11,379 bases of DNA, taken from contig JAILSA010000108.1 in NCBI GenBank assembly GCA_024697885.1, positions 1 to 11,379 of the forward strand. The letters are read 5' to 3'. The stretch is from Eubacterium sp. Lineage in GTDB: Bacteria; Bacillota; Clostridia; Lachnospirales; Lachnospiraceae. Under the pieces are notes generated by a model. The model was not told where the DNA came from. It was given only the letters and a program-made list of their open reading frames with translations, and did not search any database. Shown piece after piece: positions 1 to 6,505 of this stretch; positions within the stretch are counted from its first letter, which is position 1; the number at the start of each line of letters is the position of its first letter. Position numbers and translations under genes: made by a program.

Positions 1-131
1 TAATCGGAGATGTGACCCTGACCCTGACTAAGGAGGGCTATACTACCAAGTCCTACAGCGTCACCATTGTGGACGATGACCAAAATGTCAGCTGGAGCTT
101 CCCGGAGTTAGAGGAGAAGAGTAAGGGTTAA
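1..131 (+). CDS. C-terminal end of an unidentified protein (5' end outside window)
   Basis: An open frame with codons starting at base 3 runs from the window edge to TAA at 129-131 and encodes the last 42 residues of a longer protein. The tail alternates polar and hydrophobic residues in a beta-strand pattern (GDVTLTLTKEGY, then YSVTIVDDD) and ends in a short charged segment, ELEEKSKG. 'LTKEGY...VTI' patterns are common in small beta-sandwich modules of secreted or surface proteins (PEGA-like or carboxypeptidase-regulatory-like), but this stretch is too short to assign a family. No LPxTG motif or membrane anchor is visible in the tail. The frame and stop are clear; the identity is unknown. 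Confidence 0.6.
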   Translation, partial: IGDVTLTLTKEGYTTKSYSVTIVDDDQNVSWSFPELEEKSKG

Positions 132-146
132 ATTCAATTTGTAAAT

Positions 147-176
147 AACAGCGTTAGCTGTTCAAGGCAATTTTTT
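147..176 (+). terminator. possible weak intrinsic terminator of the upstream gene
   Basis: A perfect 6-bp inverted repeat, AACAGC/GCTGTT with a GTTA loop (147-162), lies 15 bases after the stop at 131. A run of six T follows at 171-176. The stem is short and eight bases separate it from the T run, so termination would be weak at best. Confidence 0.35.
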
Positions 177-203
177 CAGAGAAATTTTTCCCGGGAGAAT
201 GCC

Positions 204-209
204 TATAAT
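204..209 (+). promoter_or_regulatory. candidate -10 box for the mutase-glgB unit
   Basis: A perfect TATAAT lies 39 bases before the mutase start codon, in an AT-rich run that continues to about 215. No good -35 hexamer sits 16-18 bases upstream; the aligned bases, GAAATT, match poorly. The promoter may rely on an activator, or the box may be incidental. Its position between two genes, behind a possible terminator, favours a real promoter. Confidence 0.4.
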
Positions 210-248
210 AATATAGAGCTGTCAAAGACGGCGGATAAGGAGGATATT

Positions 249-1982
249 ATGGATTATAAGGAAATGTACGAGGCCTGGTTGGCCAATCCTTATTTCGATG
301 ATGCAACGAAAGAGGAGCTAAAGAGTATAGCGGGGGATGAGCAGGAGATCAAGGAGCGTTTTTACATGGACCTTGAGTTTGGAACCGCCGGTCTCAGAGG
401 TGTGATTGGAGCGGGAACCAACCGCATGAACATTTATACAGTGCGCAAGGCAACACAGGGCCTGGCAAATTACATTATTAGCCAGAATGCTCAGAGTAAG
501 GGAGTTGCCATTGCCTATGATTCACGTCGTATGTCACCGGAGTTTGCTGATGAGGCGGCTTGCTGTCTGGCAGCCAACGGCATTAAGGCCTATGTGTTTG
601 AGTCCCTTCGACCAACACCTGAGCTCTCCTTTGCAGTGAGAGAGCTTGGCTGTGTGTCCGGTATCAATGTAACTGCCAGCCACAACCCACCGGAGTACAA
701 TGGTTACAAGGTATATTGGGAGGACGGTGCCCAGATTACACCACCTCACGACAAGGGAATTATGGACCAGGTAAAGGCAGTGACAGACTATGCCACCGTT
801 AAGACCATGGACAAGGCTCAGGCAATTGAGGCGGGTCTCTATGAGTCCATCGGCCAGAAGATTGACGACCGCTACATGGAGGAGTTGAAGAAAAATGTCC
901 TTCACCCAGAGGCCATCAAGGAAGTGGCCAAGGATTTGACCATTGTTTACACCCCACTTCACGGAACCGGTAATTTGCCAGTTCGCCGCATTTTGAAGGA
1001 GTTGGGATTTGAGAGAGTTTTTGTAGTGCCGGAGCAGGAGTTGCCAGATGGTGAGTTCCCAACCGTCAGTTATCCAAACCCAGAGGCAGAGGAGGCCTTC
1101 CAGTTGGCCCTCAAGCTTGCCAAGGAAAAGGATGCCGATTTGGTTTTGGCCACTGACCCGGACGCAGACCGCCTCGGTGTTTATGTCAAGGATTCCAAGA
1201 GCCAGGATTACATTTGCCTGACAGGAAATATGTCCGGAAGCTTTTTGGCAGAGTATGAAATCGGCCAGAAAAAGGCCATTGAGGGCAAGCTTCCTGAGGA
1301 CGGCGAGTTGATTAAGACTATTGTTACCACCAACATGGTGGATAAGTTGGCTGAGTACTACGGCATCAAAGTGACAGAGTGCCTGACTGGATTTAAGTGG
1401 ATTGGAAGAGAAATCCTCCGCATGGAAAATACAGGCAAGGGCCAATACCTCTTTGGTTTCGAGGAGAGTTACGGCTGCCTGATTGGAACTCATGCCAGAG
1501 ACAAGGATGCCATTGTGGCTTCCATGGCCCTCTGCGAGGCAGCAGCCTTCTACAAGGCACAGGGCAAGACCATCTGGGATGGCATGCTGGAAATGTACGA
1601 AAAATACGGATATTTCAAGGATGATGTCATCGCCATTACCCACAAGGGAATTGAGGGATTGGCAAAAATCAAGTCCATTATGGACACCCTTCGTCAGAAT
1701 CCACCAATGAAGTTTGGCGCCTATGATGTTATTAAGACCAGAGATTACGACCAGGATATTGTTAAGGACATTAAGACAGGAGAGACCTGTGGAACAGGAA
1801 TTCCAAAATCCAACGTGCTCTACTTTGAGTTGACTGAGGATGCATGGCTTTGCGTTCGCCCTTCTGGTACAGAGCCAAAAATCAAAATCTACTTCGGTGT
1901 TGTGGGCAGCAGTTTAGAGGATGCCAACGCCAAGTCAGCAGCCCTGGCTGAGGATGTTAAGGCTCTTTTGGCAAAAATGTAA
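249..1982 (+). CDS. phospho-sugar mutase (phosphoglucomutase/phosphomannomutase family, PgcA-like)
   Basis: This 577-residue alpha-D-phosphohexomutase most likely interconverts glucose-6-phosphate and glucose-1-phosphate in the cytoplasm, through a phosphoserine intermediate. All four family motifs are visible: the active-site serine loop TASHNP (residues 142-147, S144 the likely phosphoserine), the metal-binding DPDADR (303-308), the sugar-binding loop GFEESYG (403-409), and the phosphate-binding RPSGTEP (537-543) in the C-terminal domain. The N-terminal FGTAGLRG (44-51) is typical of the long Firmicutes type, such as B. subtilis PgcA (about 580 residues). The ATG at 249 is supported by AAGGAGG at 237-243, five bases upstream. 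glgB starts 24 bases after the stop, so the two are probably co-transcribed and the product feeds glycogen or glucan synthesis. Mannose-phosphate activity cannot be excluded from sequence, and the symbol is left open for that reason. Confidence 0.93.
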   Translation: MDYKEMYEAWLANPYFDDATKEELKSIAGDEQEIKERFYMDLEFGTAGLRGVIGAGTNRMNIYTVRKATQGLANYIISQNAQSKGVAIAYDSRRMSPEFADEAACCLAANGIKAYVFESLRPTPELSFAVRELGCVSGINVTASHNPPEYNGYKVYWEDGAQITPPHDKGIMDQVKAVTDYATVKTMDKAQAIEAGLYESIGQKIDDRYMEELKKNVLHPEAIKEVAKDLTIVYTPLHGTGNLPVRRILKELGFERVFVVPEQELPDGEFPTVSYPNPEAEEAFQLALKLAKEKDADLVLATDPDADRLGVYVKDSKSQDYICLTGNMSGSFLAEYEIGQKKAIEGKLPEDGELIKTIVTTNMVDKLAEYYGIKVTECLTGFKWIGREILRMENTGKGQYLFGFEESYGCLIGTHARDKDAIVASMALCEAAAFYKAQGKTIWDGMLEMYEKYGYFKDDVIAITHKGIEGLAKIKSIMDTLRQNPPMKFGAYDVIKTRDYDQDIVKDIKTGETCGTGIPKSNVLYFELTEDAWLCVRPSGTEPKIKIYFGVVGSSLEDANAKSAALAEDVKALLAKM

Positions 1983-2006
1983 GCAGCGATAGATTTTGGA
2001 GGGAAT

Positions 2007-4259
2007 ATGAACCAATACTTAGATAAATGGGTCGGCAGAGTCTTGATGAAGGAACTGAGAGAAGGGGTGATCAACGCCCCTCAGGACCTTTTGGGCTGTC
2101 ATATCTTCGAGGAAGAGGGCGTTCAGATTTTCACTGCCTATCGACCATGTGCAGAGTCTATTGTCCTCTTAAATGGCCGCGGCGAGGAGCTGGGCCAGAT
2201 GGAGCCCATGGAATTAGAAGGTCTTTTTGGCTATGTCATTGAGAAAAAGGCCAAGAGAATCAAAAAGTACAAGTTCCGGGTAAAATACGGGGACAATGAT
2301 GTGGTTGACATTGACGATCCCTACGCCTACCCTATGGCAATCAGCGATTTTGACTGCTATATCTTCGGGGAGGGCAGGAACTATACAATTTATGAAAAGC
2401 TAGGTGCCCATCCTGAGAAAATCAAGGGTGTGACGGGTACCAGGTTTGCGGTCTGGGCGCCGGATGCCAGAAGCGTCAGTGTAGTGGGTTCCTTCAATAT
2501 GTGGGACGGCCGCCTACACAAGATGATGCTCCACGGAGGCAGCGGTATTTTTGAACTCTTTGTCCCAGGTGCTTGGGAGGGCGCCTCCTATAAGTACGAG
2601 ATTATCTCCAGGGACGGGGAAAAAATTTACAAGACAGACCCTTACGGCAATTTTGCCGAGAGAAGGCCGGACAACGCCTCACGCATTTGCTCCTTAGAGG
2701 GCTACAAGTGGGGGGACAAGGCCTATATGAAAAAGCGCCGGGAGACCAGTCCTGAGGAGAGAGACAGGTCCCCAATGAATATTTACGAAGTCCACCTGGC
2801 CTCTTGGAAAAAGAGGGTAGAGGATGACGACAACGGCAACTACTCCTACCGCGAGTTAGCTGCCATGCTGGGAGACTACGTGGTGGAAATGGGCTACACC
2901 CATGTGGAGCTCATGGGAATTGCGGAGTATCCTTTTGACGGGTCCTGGGGTTATCAGGTAGGTTGCTACTACGCTCCTACCAGCCGCTACGGAGAGCCTA
3001 AGGACTTTATGTACTTTGTGGATGAACTCCACCAGAGGGGAATTCAGGTGATTTTGGACTGGGTACCTGCTCATTTTCCAAGGGATGCTCACTGCCTGGG
3101 ACGGTTTGATGGTCAGGCCCTCTACGAGCACCCGGACAAGAGAAGGGGAGAGCACCCGGACTGGGGAACCTATATCTTTGACTACGGTCGCAAGGAGGTT
3201 TCGAACTTCCTGATTGCCAATGCCCTCTACTGGATTGAGACCTTCCATATTGACGGCCTTCGAGTGGACGCCGTGGCCTCCATGCTCTATTTGGATTATG
3301 GAAAGCAGGACGGCCAGTGGCTGCCAAACAAGGACGGCGGCAATGAGCACTATGAGGCGGTAGAATTTATCCGCCACCTAAATACGATTGTGGCCAAGGA
3401 GCACGCAGACGCCTACATTATTGCGGAGGAGTCCACCGCCTGGCCGGGAGTCACAAGGCCAGCCAAGGAGGGGGGCTTAGGCTTTTCCTACAAGTGGAAC
3501 ATGGGCTGGATGAATGACTTTTTGGAGTATATGAAGTTGGATCCATATTTTAAGCAGTTCCACCAAGACCAGCTCTGCTTTAGCATCGACTACTATTTGA
3601 GTGAAAAATACGTCCTGGTCTTGTCCCATGACGAGGTGGTTCACGGCAAGTGTTCACTTCTCAACAAGATGCCAGGACTTGAGGGTGACAAGTATGCAGC
3701 TCTCCGGGCGGCCTATGGATTTATGTACGGCCATCCGGGCAAAAAACTTCTCTTTATGGGACAGGAATTTGCCCAGAAGAGGGAGTGGGCGGAGTACCGC
3801 AGTTTGGACTGGTGGCTGATGGACCAGGATCCAAGGCACCGACAGATGCAGGACTACATCAAGGCCCTCAACGAGATTTACAAAAAATACGATGCCCTCT
3901 ACTACAATGATTTTGACATTATGGGATTTGAGTGGATGGATTGCTGGAGACCAGAAACCAGCACCGTGGCCTTTGTGCGAAGGGGAAGCACAGCGGAAAA
4001 ACAGCTGATGTTTATCTTGAACTTCACCCCAGTGGCCCATGAAAAATACACTGTCAAGGTTCCATGTGGAGGAAGCTTCCGAGAGATTTTGAATTCTGAC
4101 GAGGAGCGCTTTGGCGGCCTCGGTCGCATCAATCGGGCGGCCCTTAAGGCCAGGGAGGCAGACAGATACAATTACAAGGGACAGATGGAGCACATCCATG
4201 AGATCGAGCTCTACCTGCCACCTCTGTCAGCATTAGTTTTGGAATATGATTACAAGTAG
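2007..4259 (+). CDS. glgB: 1,4-alpha-glucan (glycogen) branching enzyme
   Basis: GlgB cuts alpha-1,4-glucan chains and re-attaches them as alpha-1,6 branches. The 750 residues hold an N1 module (about 28-112), a CBM48 module (about 144-230, with FAVWAPDARSV and GSFNMWDG), a GH13 barrel, and a C-terminal beta domain. The four GH13 regions are intact: region I DWVPAHF (D351, H356), region II GLRVDAV (nucleophile D421), region III AEEST (acid/base E474), region IV LSHDEV (D542). The spacings 421-474-542 equal those I recall for E. coli GlgB (405-458-526), each shifted by 16, which argues for an intact enzyme with an E. coli-like N1 extension. Short Bacillus-type GlgB (about 630-670 residues) generally lacks N1. 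The ATG at 2007 has GGAGGG at 1998-2003. A strong terminator follows. No glgC, glgA or glgP is visible in the window. Confidence 0.96.
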   Translation: MNQYLDKWVGRVLMKELREGVINAPQDLLGCHIFEEEGVQIFTAYRPCAESIVLLNGRGEELGQMEPMELEGLFGYVIEKKAKRIKKYKFRVKYGDNDVVDIDDPYAYPMAISDFDCYIFGEGRNYTIYEKLGAHPEKIKGVTGTRFAVWAPDARSVSVVGSFNMWDGRLHKMMLHGGSGIFELFVPGAWEGASYKYEIISRDGEKIYKTDPYGNFAERRPDNASRICSLEGYKWGDKAYMKKRRETSPEERDRSPMNIYEVHLASWKKRVEDDDNGNYSYRELAAMLGDYVVEMGYTHVELMGIAEYPFDGSWGYQVGCYYAPTSRYGEPKDFMYFVDELHQRGIQVILDWVPAHFPRDAHCLGRFDGQALYEHPDKRRGEHPDWGTYIFDYGRKEVSNFLIANALYWIETFHIDGLRVDAVASMLYLDYGKQDGQWLPNKDGGNEHYEAVEFIRHLNTIVAKEHADAYIIAEESTAWPGVTRPAKEGGLGFSYKWNMGWMNDFLEYMKLDPYFKQFHQDQLCFSIDYYLSEKYVLVLSHDEVVHGKCSLLNKMPGLEGDKYAALRAAYGFMYGHPGKKLLFMGQEFAQKREWAEYRSLDWWLMDQDPRHRQMQDYIKALNEIYKKYDALYYNDFDIMGFEWMDCWRPETSTVAFVRRGSTAEKQLMFILNFTPVAHEKYTVKVPCGGSFREILNSDEERFGGLGRINRAALKAREADRYNYKGQMEHIHEIELYLPPLSALVLEYDYK

Positions 4260-4269
4260 TAATAAAGGG

Positions 4270-4311
4270 GCTGTTGCACTAACAATTATTTGTTAGTGCT
4301 CAGCTTCTTTT
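4270..4311 (+). terminator. intrinsic terminator after glgB
   Basis: A perfect 10-bp stem, GCACTAACAA/TTGTTAGTGC (4276-4285 and 4290-4299) with a TTAT loop, is extended by GCTG (4270-4273) pairing with CAGC (4301-4304) across a small bulge. The T-rich run TTCTTTTT follows at 4305-4311. It begins 11 bases after the glgB stop and closes the mutase-glgB unit. Confidence 0.9.
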
Positions 4312-4372
4312 TGTGTCTTAATTAGGGAGCTTCTATTTTTTGGGAGGAATGTCGGCACTAGATAAGTATAAT

Positions 4373-4452
4373 AAAACAGGAAGAGGCCAACCAGTGAGAG
4401 ACTTAGGTGCGCATGCACCTCGTCTCGAGTCGGTTGGACTCTTCCTGTTTTT
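4373..4452 (-). terminator. large compound hairpin; probable trpS terminator, possibly bidirectional
   Basis: The 13-bp arms AAAACAGGAAGAG (4373-4385) and CTCTTCCTGTTTT (4439-4451) pair perfectly. After one G-A mismatch, CCAACC (4387-4392) pairs with GGTTGG (4432-4437). The 39-base interior holds GAGAC/GTCTC (4398-4402, 4422-4426) and AGGTGC/GCACCT (4405-4410, 4415-4420) around a GCAT loop. On the trpS strand the structure begins six bases after the stop and is followed by TTTTATTATA, which suits a terminator. On the plus strand it ends in five T, so it could also act as a backup after glgB. About 79 bases is unusually long for a simple terminator. Confidence 0.75.
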
Positions 4453-4456
4453 AGAC

Positions 4457-5503
4457 TTACTTGAAATAATTGATCTTCATGGCGGATTTTACCTGGTCTA
4501 AGGTCTGGGCTGCCACTGCCTTGGCCTCAATGGAGCCCTTGTGGAGGATTTCCATAACGGCAGGAATATCCTTTTCTAACTCAGCTCTCTTGGCCTGGAT
4601 TGGAGACAACTCCTCCATCAAGACATTGTAGAGGAATTTTTTGACCTTGACATCTCCCAAACCGCCGCGGGTGTAGTGGTCCTTCAACTCCTGAAGGTTG
4701 GCATAATCTGGCAGGTACTCAGCGAAGAAGTCATCCTGGCAGAAAGCGTCCAAATAGGTAAAGACAGTGTTGCCCTCTAGCTTGCCTGGGTCCTCAATGC
4801 GGATGTGGTCAGGGTCAGTGTACATGGACATTACCTTGGTGCGGATGTCCTTAGGATCGTCGGACAGGTAGATGCAGTTGCCAAGGGACTTGCTCATCTT
4901 GGCCTTTCCATCGGTGCCTGGCAGGCGAAGACATGCCTGGTTAGTGGAGATGGAGGCCTTAGGCTCTACCAAAACATCGCAGTCGTAGGTACGGTTAAAG
5001 CTGCGGACAATCTCTCTGGCCTGCTCGATCATTGGGAGCTGGTCCTCGCCAACAGGAACCACATTGGCCTTGAAGGCGGTGATGTCAGCGGCCTGGCTAA
5101 TTGGGTAGGTGAAAAATCCCACAGGAATGCTGGTGTTAAAACCTCTCATTTTGATCTCACTTTTTACCGTTGGGTTTCTCTCAAGACGGGAGACAGTAAC
5201 TAAGTTACTGTAGAAAAAGGTGAGCTCTGTCAGTTCTGATACATAAGACTGAACAAAGAGGGTGGATTTTTCCGGGTCCAAACCGCAGGACAAATAGTCC
5301 AGGGCCACATTGGAAATGTTGGACCTTACCTTGTCTGGGTTGTCGAAGTTGTCTGTCAATGCCTGAGCATCGGCAATCATAATATATATTTTGTCAAACT
5401 CACCGGAGTTTTGCAATTCTACTCTGCGTTTCAGGGAACCAACATAGTGGCCGACGTGGAGTCTGCCGGTAGGGCGGTCGCCTGTTAAAATAATTTTTTC
5501 CAT
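4457..5503 (-). CDS. trpS: tryptophanyl-tRNA synthetase
   Basis: This cytoplasmic class I aminoacyl-tRNA synthetase (348 residues, a usual TrpRS length) charges tRNA-Trp with tryptophan. The Rossmann-fold signatures are present: the HIGH-type motif HVGH (16-19) after DRPTGRL, and KMSKS (202-206) after GTDGKA. Between them are the TrpRS-typical segments NPTVKSEIK (110-118), [11 protein letters not shown] and VGEDQ. Phrases such as [29 protein letters not shown] and [11 protein letters not shown] match, from memory, the streptococcal-type TrpS rather than the Bacillus/E. coli type. The gene is opposite in strand to its neighbours. ATG at 5503 is supported by GGAGGA (minus strand, 5509-5514) five bases upstream. 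The promoter puts the leader at about 45 bases, too short for a T-box, so tryptophan-dependent T-box control is not expected. Confidence 0.97.
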   Translation of the reverse strand: MEKIILTGDRPTGRLHVGHYVGSLKRRVELQNSGEFDKIYIMIADAQALTDNFDNPDKVRSNISNVALDYLSCGLDPEKSTLFVQSYVSELTELTFFYSNLVTVSRLERNPTVKSEIKMRGFNTSIPVGFFTYPISQAADITAFKANVVPVGEDQLPMIEQAREIVRSFNRTYDCDVLVEPKASISTNQACLRLPGTDGKAKMSKSLGNCIYLSDDPKDIRTKVMSMYTDPDHIRIEDPGKLEGNTVFTYLDAFCQDDFFAEYLPDYANLQELKDHYTRGGLGDVKVKKFLYNVLMEELSPIQAKRAELEKDIPAVMEILHKGSIEAKAVAAQTLDQVKSAMKINYFK

Positions 5504-5554
5504 AAAATTCCTCCAATATCATACTTGTGAAGGCCTTGGCACAACACAATAACT

Positions 5555-5584
5555 ATTTTACGAGCAAAGGGCGGTATGTGTCAA
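5555..5584 (-). promoter_or_regulatory. sigma-A promoter of trpS
   Basis: On the minus strand there is a perfect -35 TTGACA (5579-5584) and a -10 TAAAAT (5555-5560), separated by 18 bases. The -10 box lies about 50 bases upstream of the trpS start codon, facing it. Confidence 0.8.
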
Positions 5585-5594
5585 GTAAACCTTC

Positions 5595-5623
5595 TTCCAA
5601 TATGTAGAAAAAAGTGTTATAGT
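5595..5623 (+). promoter_or_regulatory. candidate promoter of tadA
   Basis: A -10-like TATAGT (5618-5623) lies 33 bases upstream of the tadA GTG start. The -35 position at a 17-base spacing (5595-5600, TTCCAA) matches consensus at only three of six bases. This -35 lies about 10 bases from the divergent trpS -35. Confidence 0.45.
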
Positions 5624-5656
5624 AAAGCATAAGTTTGACCGCCAGGAGGTGAAGGT

Positions 5657-6142
5657 GTGACCACAGATGAAAAATATATGGGAGAGGCTCTCAAGCAGGC
5701 CAAAAAAGCCTACGCCAGAGAGGAGACCCCCATTGGATGCGTGATTGTCTATGAGGACAGGATTATTGCCAGAGGTTATAACAAGAGAAACTGGAAGAAA
5801 AATACCCTGGCCCACGCAGAGATTATAGCCATAAACAAGGCCAGCAAGGTCTTGGGGGATTGGCGGCTAGAGGACTGCACCATGTATGTGACCCTGGAGC
5901 CCTGCCCTATGTGCGCCGGCGCCATTGTCCAGGCCAGAATTCCCAAGGTGGTAATCGGCAGCATGAATCCCAAGGCGGGATGCGCAGGTTCCGTCATTAA
6001 CCTTTTGCAAATTCAGGATTTTAACCACCAGGTAGAAATTGTGAAGGGGGTCCGGGACCAGGAGTGCTGCCAGCTTATGACGGGATTTTTCAGGGAGTTA
6101 AGATATAAGAAAAAAAACCTCCCTGGCCACAAGAAGGACTGA
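5657..6142 (+). CDS. tadA: tRNA-specific adenosine deaminase (A34 to inosine)
   Basis: TadA deaminates adenosine 34 in the anticodon of tRNA-Arg(ACG) to inosine, which lets one tRNA read several CGN codons. The zinc-dependent cytidine-deaminase fold is shown by HAE (H53, E55: zinc ligand and proton shuttle) and PCPMC (C83 and C86: zinc ligands), followed by AGAIVQARI. The length of 161 residues is normal for bacterial TadA. The start is GTG at 5657, fixed by an excellent AGGAGGTG (5644-5651), seven bases from the end of AGGAGG to the start. The gene is divergent from trpS and lies just upstream of the SRP RNA gene, the same pairing as tadA(yaaJ)-scr in Bacillus subtilis, which strengthens the call. 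A guanine or cytosine deaminase is a less likely alternative. Confidence 0.94.
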   Translation: MTTDEKYMGEALKQAKKAYAREETPIGCVIVYEDRIIARGYNKRNWKKNTLAHAEIIAINKASKVLGDWRLEDCTMYVTLEPCPMCAGAIVQARIPKVVIGSMNPKAGCAGSVINLLQIQDFNHQVEIVKGVRDQECCQLMTGFFRELRYKKKNLPGHKKD

Positions 6143-6162
6143 AAAAAGGGCGAAAAGTCGCC
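6141..6162 (-). terminator. minus-strand intrinsic terminator-like hairpin at the tadA 3' end
   Basis: GGCGA (6149-6153) and TCGCC (6158-6162) form a 5-bp GC-rich stem with an AAAG loop. Read on the minus strand, the hairpin is followed by C and then six T (complement of 6142-6147), a textbook terminator form. On the plus strand there is no T run, so tadA transcripts should not stop here. No minus-strand gene is visible immediately upstream of it. Confidence 0.45.
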
Positions 6163-6165
6163 TAC

Positions 6166-6194
6166 TTGACACCAAGAGTCAAAAAGGATATAAT
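6166..6194 (+). promoter_or_regulatory. perfect consensus sigma-A promoter of the SRP RNA
   Basis: TTGACA (6166-6171), a 17-base spacer and TATAAT (6189-6194) match consensus at all twelve positions with ideal spacing. Transcription should start near 6201, leaving a short 5' extension before the predicted RNA end at about 6215 that would be trimmed. A strong constitutive promoter suits a highly expressed stable RNA. Confidence 0.93.
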
Positions 6195-6214
6195 AAATCC
6201 AATATTGTCAAATT

Positions 6215-6479
6215 TCCGTGCAGCCGGGGAGTTAGCGGTGCCCTGTACCTGCAATCCGCTATAGCAGGGGTGTTGTCTTATCGAGGGTTTGAGGATGAAG
6301 CGCTGCCCACAGTAAGTGACGTTGACGCCTGGGTCTTGCGCAACAGGATCTTGTGAACCGTGTCAGGTCAGGAATGAAGCAGCACTAAGCAAACCTTCCT
6401 GTGTGACGCGAGGAAGCCTGGGCCGAGTAGGCTGCTGTGGTAACGGCTACTGAATCTTATTCGACATAAGACGCACGGA
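6215..6479 (+). ncRNA. ffs: signal recognition particle RNA, large (Alu-containing) type
   Basis: This is the RNA scaffold of the signal recognition particle, which binds Ffh and targets nascent membrane and secreted proteins to FtsY/SecYEG. The Ffh-binding domain IV is clear at about 6361-6389: GTCAGGTC, a GGAA tetraloop (6371-6374), then GAAGCAGCACTAAG. The Alu domain is recognisable near the 5' end (GGGGAGTTAGCGGTG, then CCTGCAATCCGCTATAGCAGG, about 6226-6270). The ends pair through CCGTGC (6216-6221) and GCACGG (6473-6478), extended by T6215-A6479. A span of about 265 bases matches the roughly 270-nt Bacillus scRNA. The two bases flanking the GGAA tetraloop are A and T rather than the usual C and G. 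No strong terminator follows, so transcription may continue into the next gene. The ends are inferred from pairing and could be off by a few bases. Confidence 0.93.
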
Positions 6480-6505
6480 TTTTATATATATAAGGGGTCG
6501 ATTTA

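Noticed and set aside
534..1643. A 369-codon open frame antisense to the mutase gene.
   Set aside because: It is a shadow of a strongly coding gene with complete motifs on the other strand; it has no recognisable domain, ribosome binding site or promoter.
4349..4501. A 50-codon open frame on the plus strand (ATG 4349 to TAA 4499-4501) preceded by GGGAGG.
   Set aside because: The binding site is only one base from the ATG, and the frame runs through the large hairpin and then antisense into trpS. It shows no protein-like features.
5504..5656. Search for a T-box leader or other riboswitch upstream of trpS.
   Set aside because: The trpS promoter leaves about 45 bases of leader with no specifier loop, T-box sequence or terminator/antiterminator pair visible.
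6460..6490. Possible promoter TCGACA ... TATATA in front of the 688-residue gene.
   Set aside because: It lies inside the SRP RNA 3' end, and a start site would fall at about 6496, inside the ribosome binding site, leaving no usable leader.
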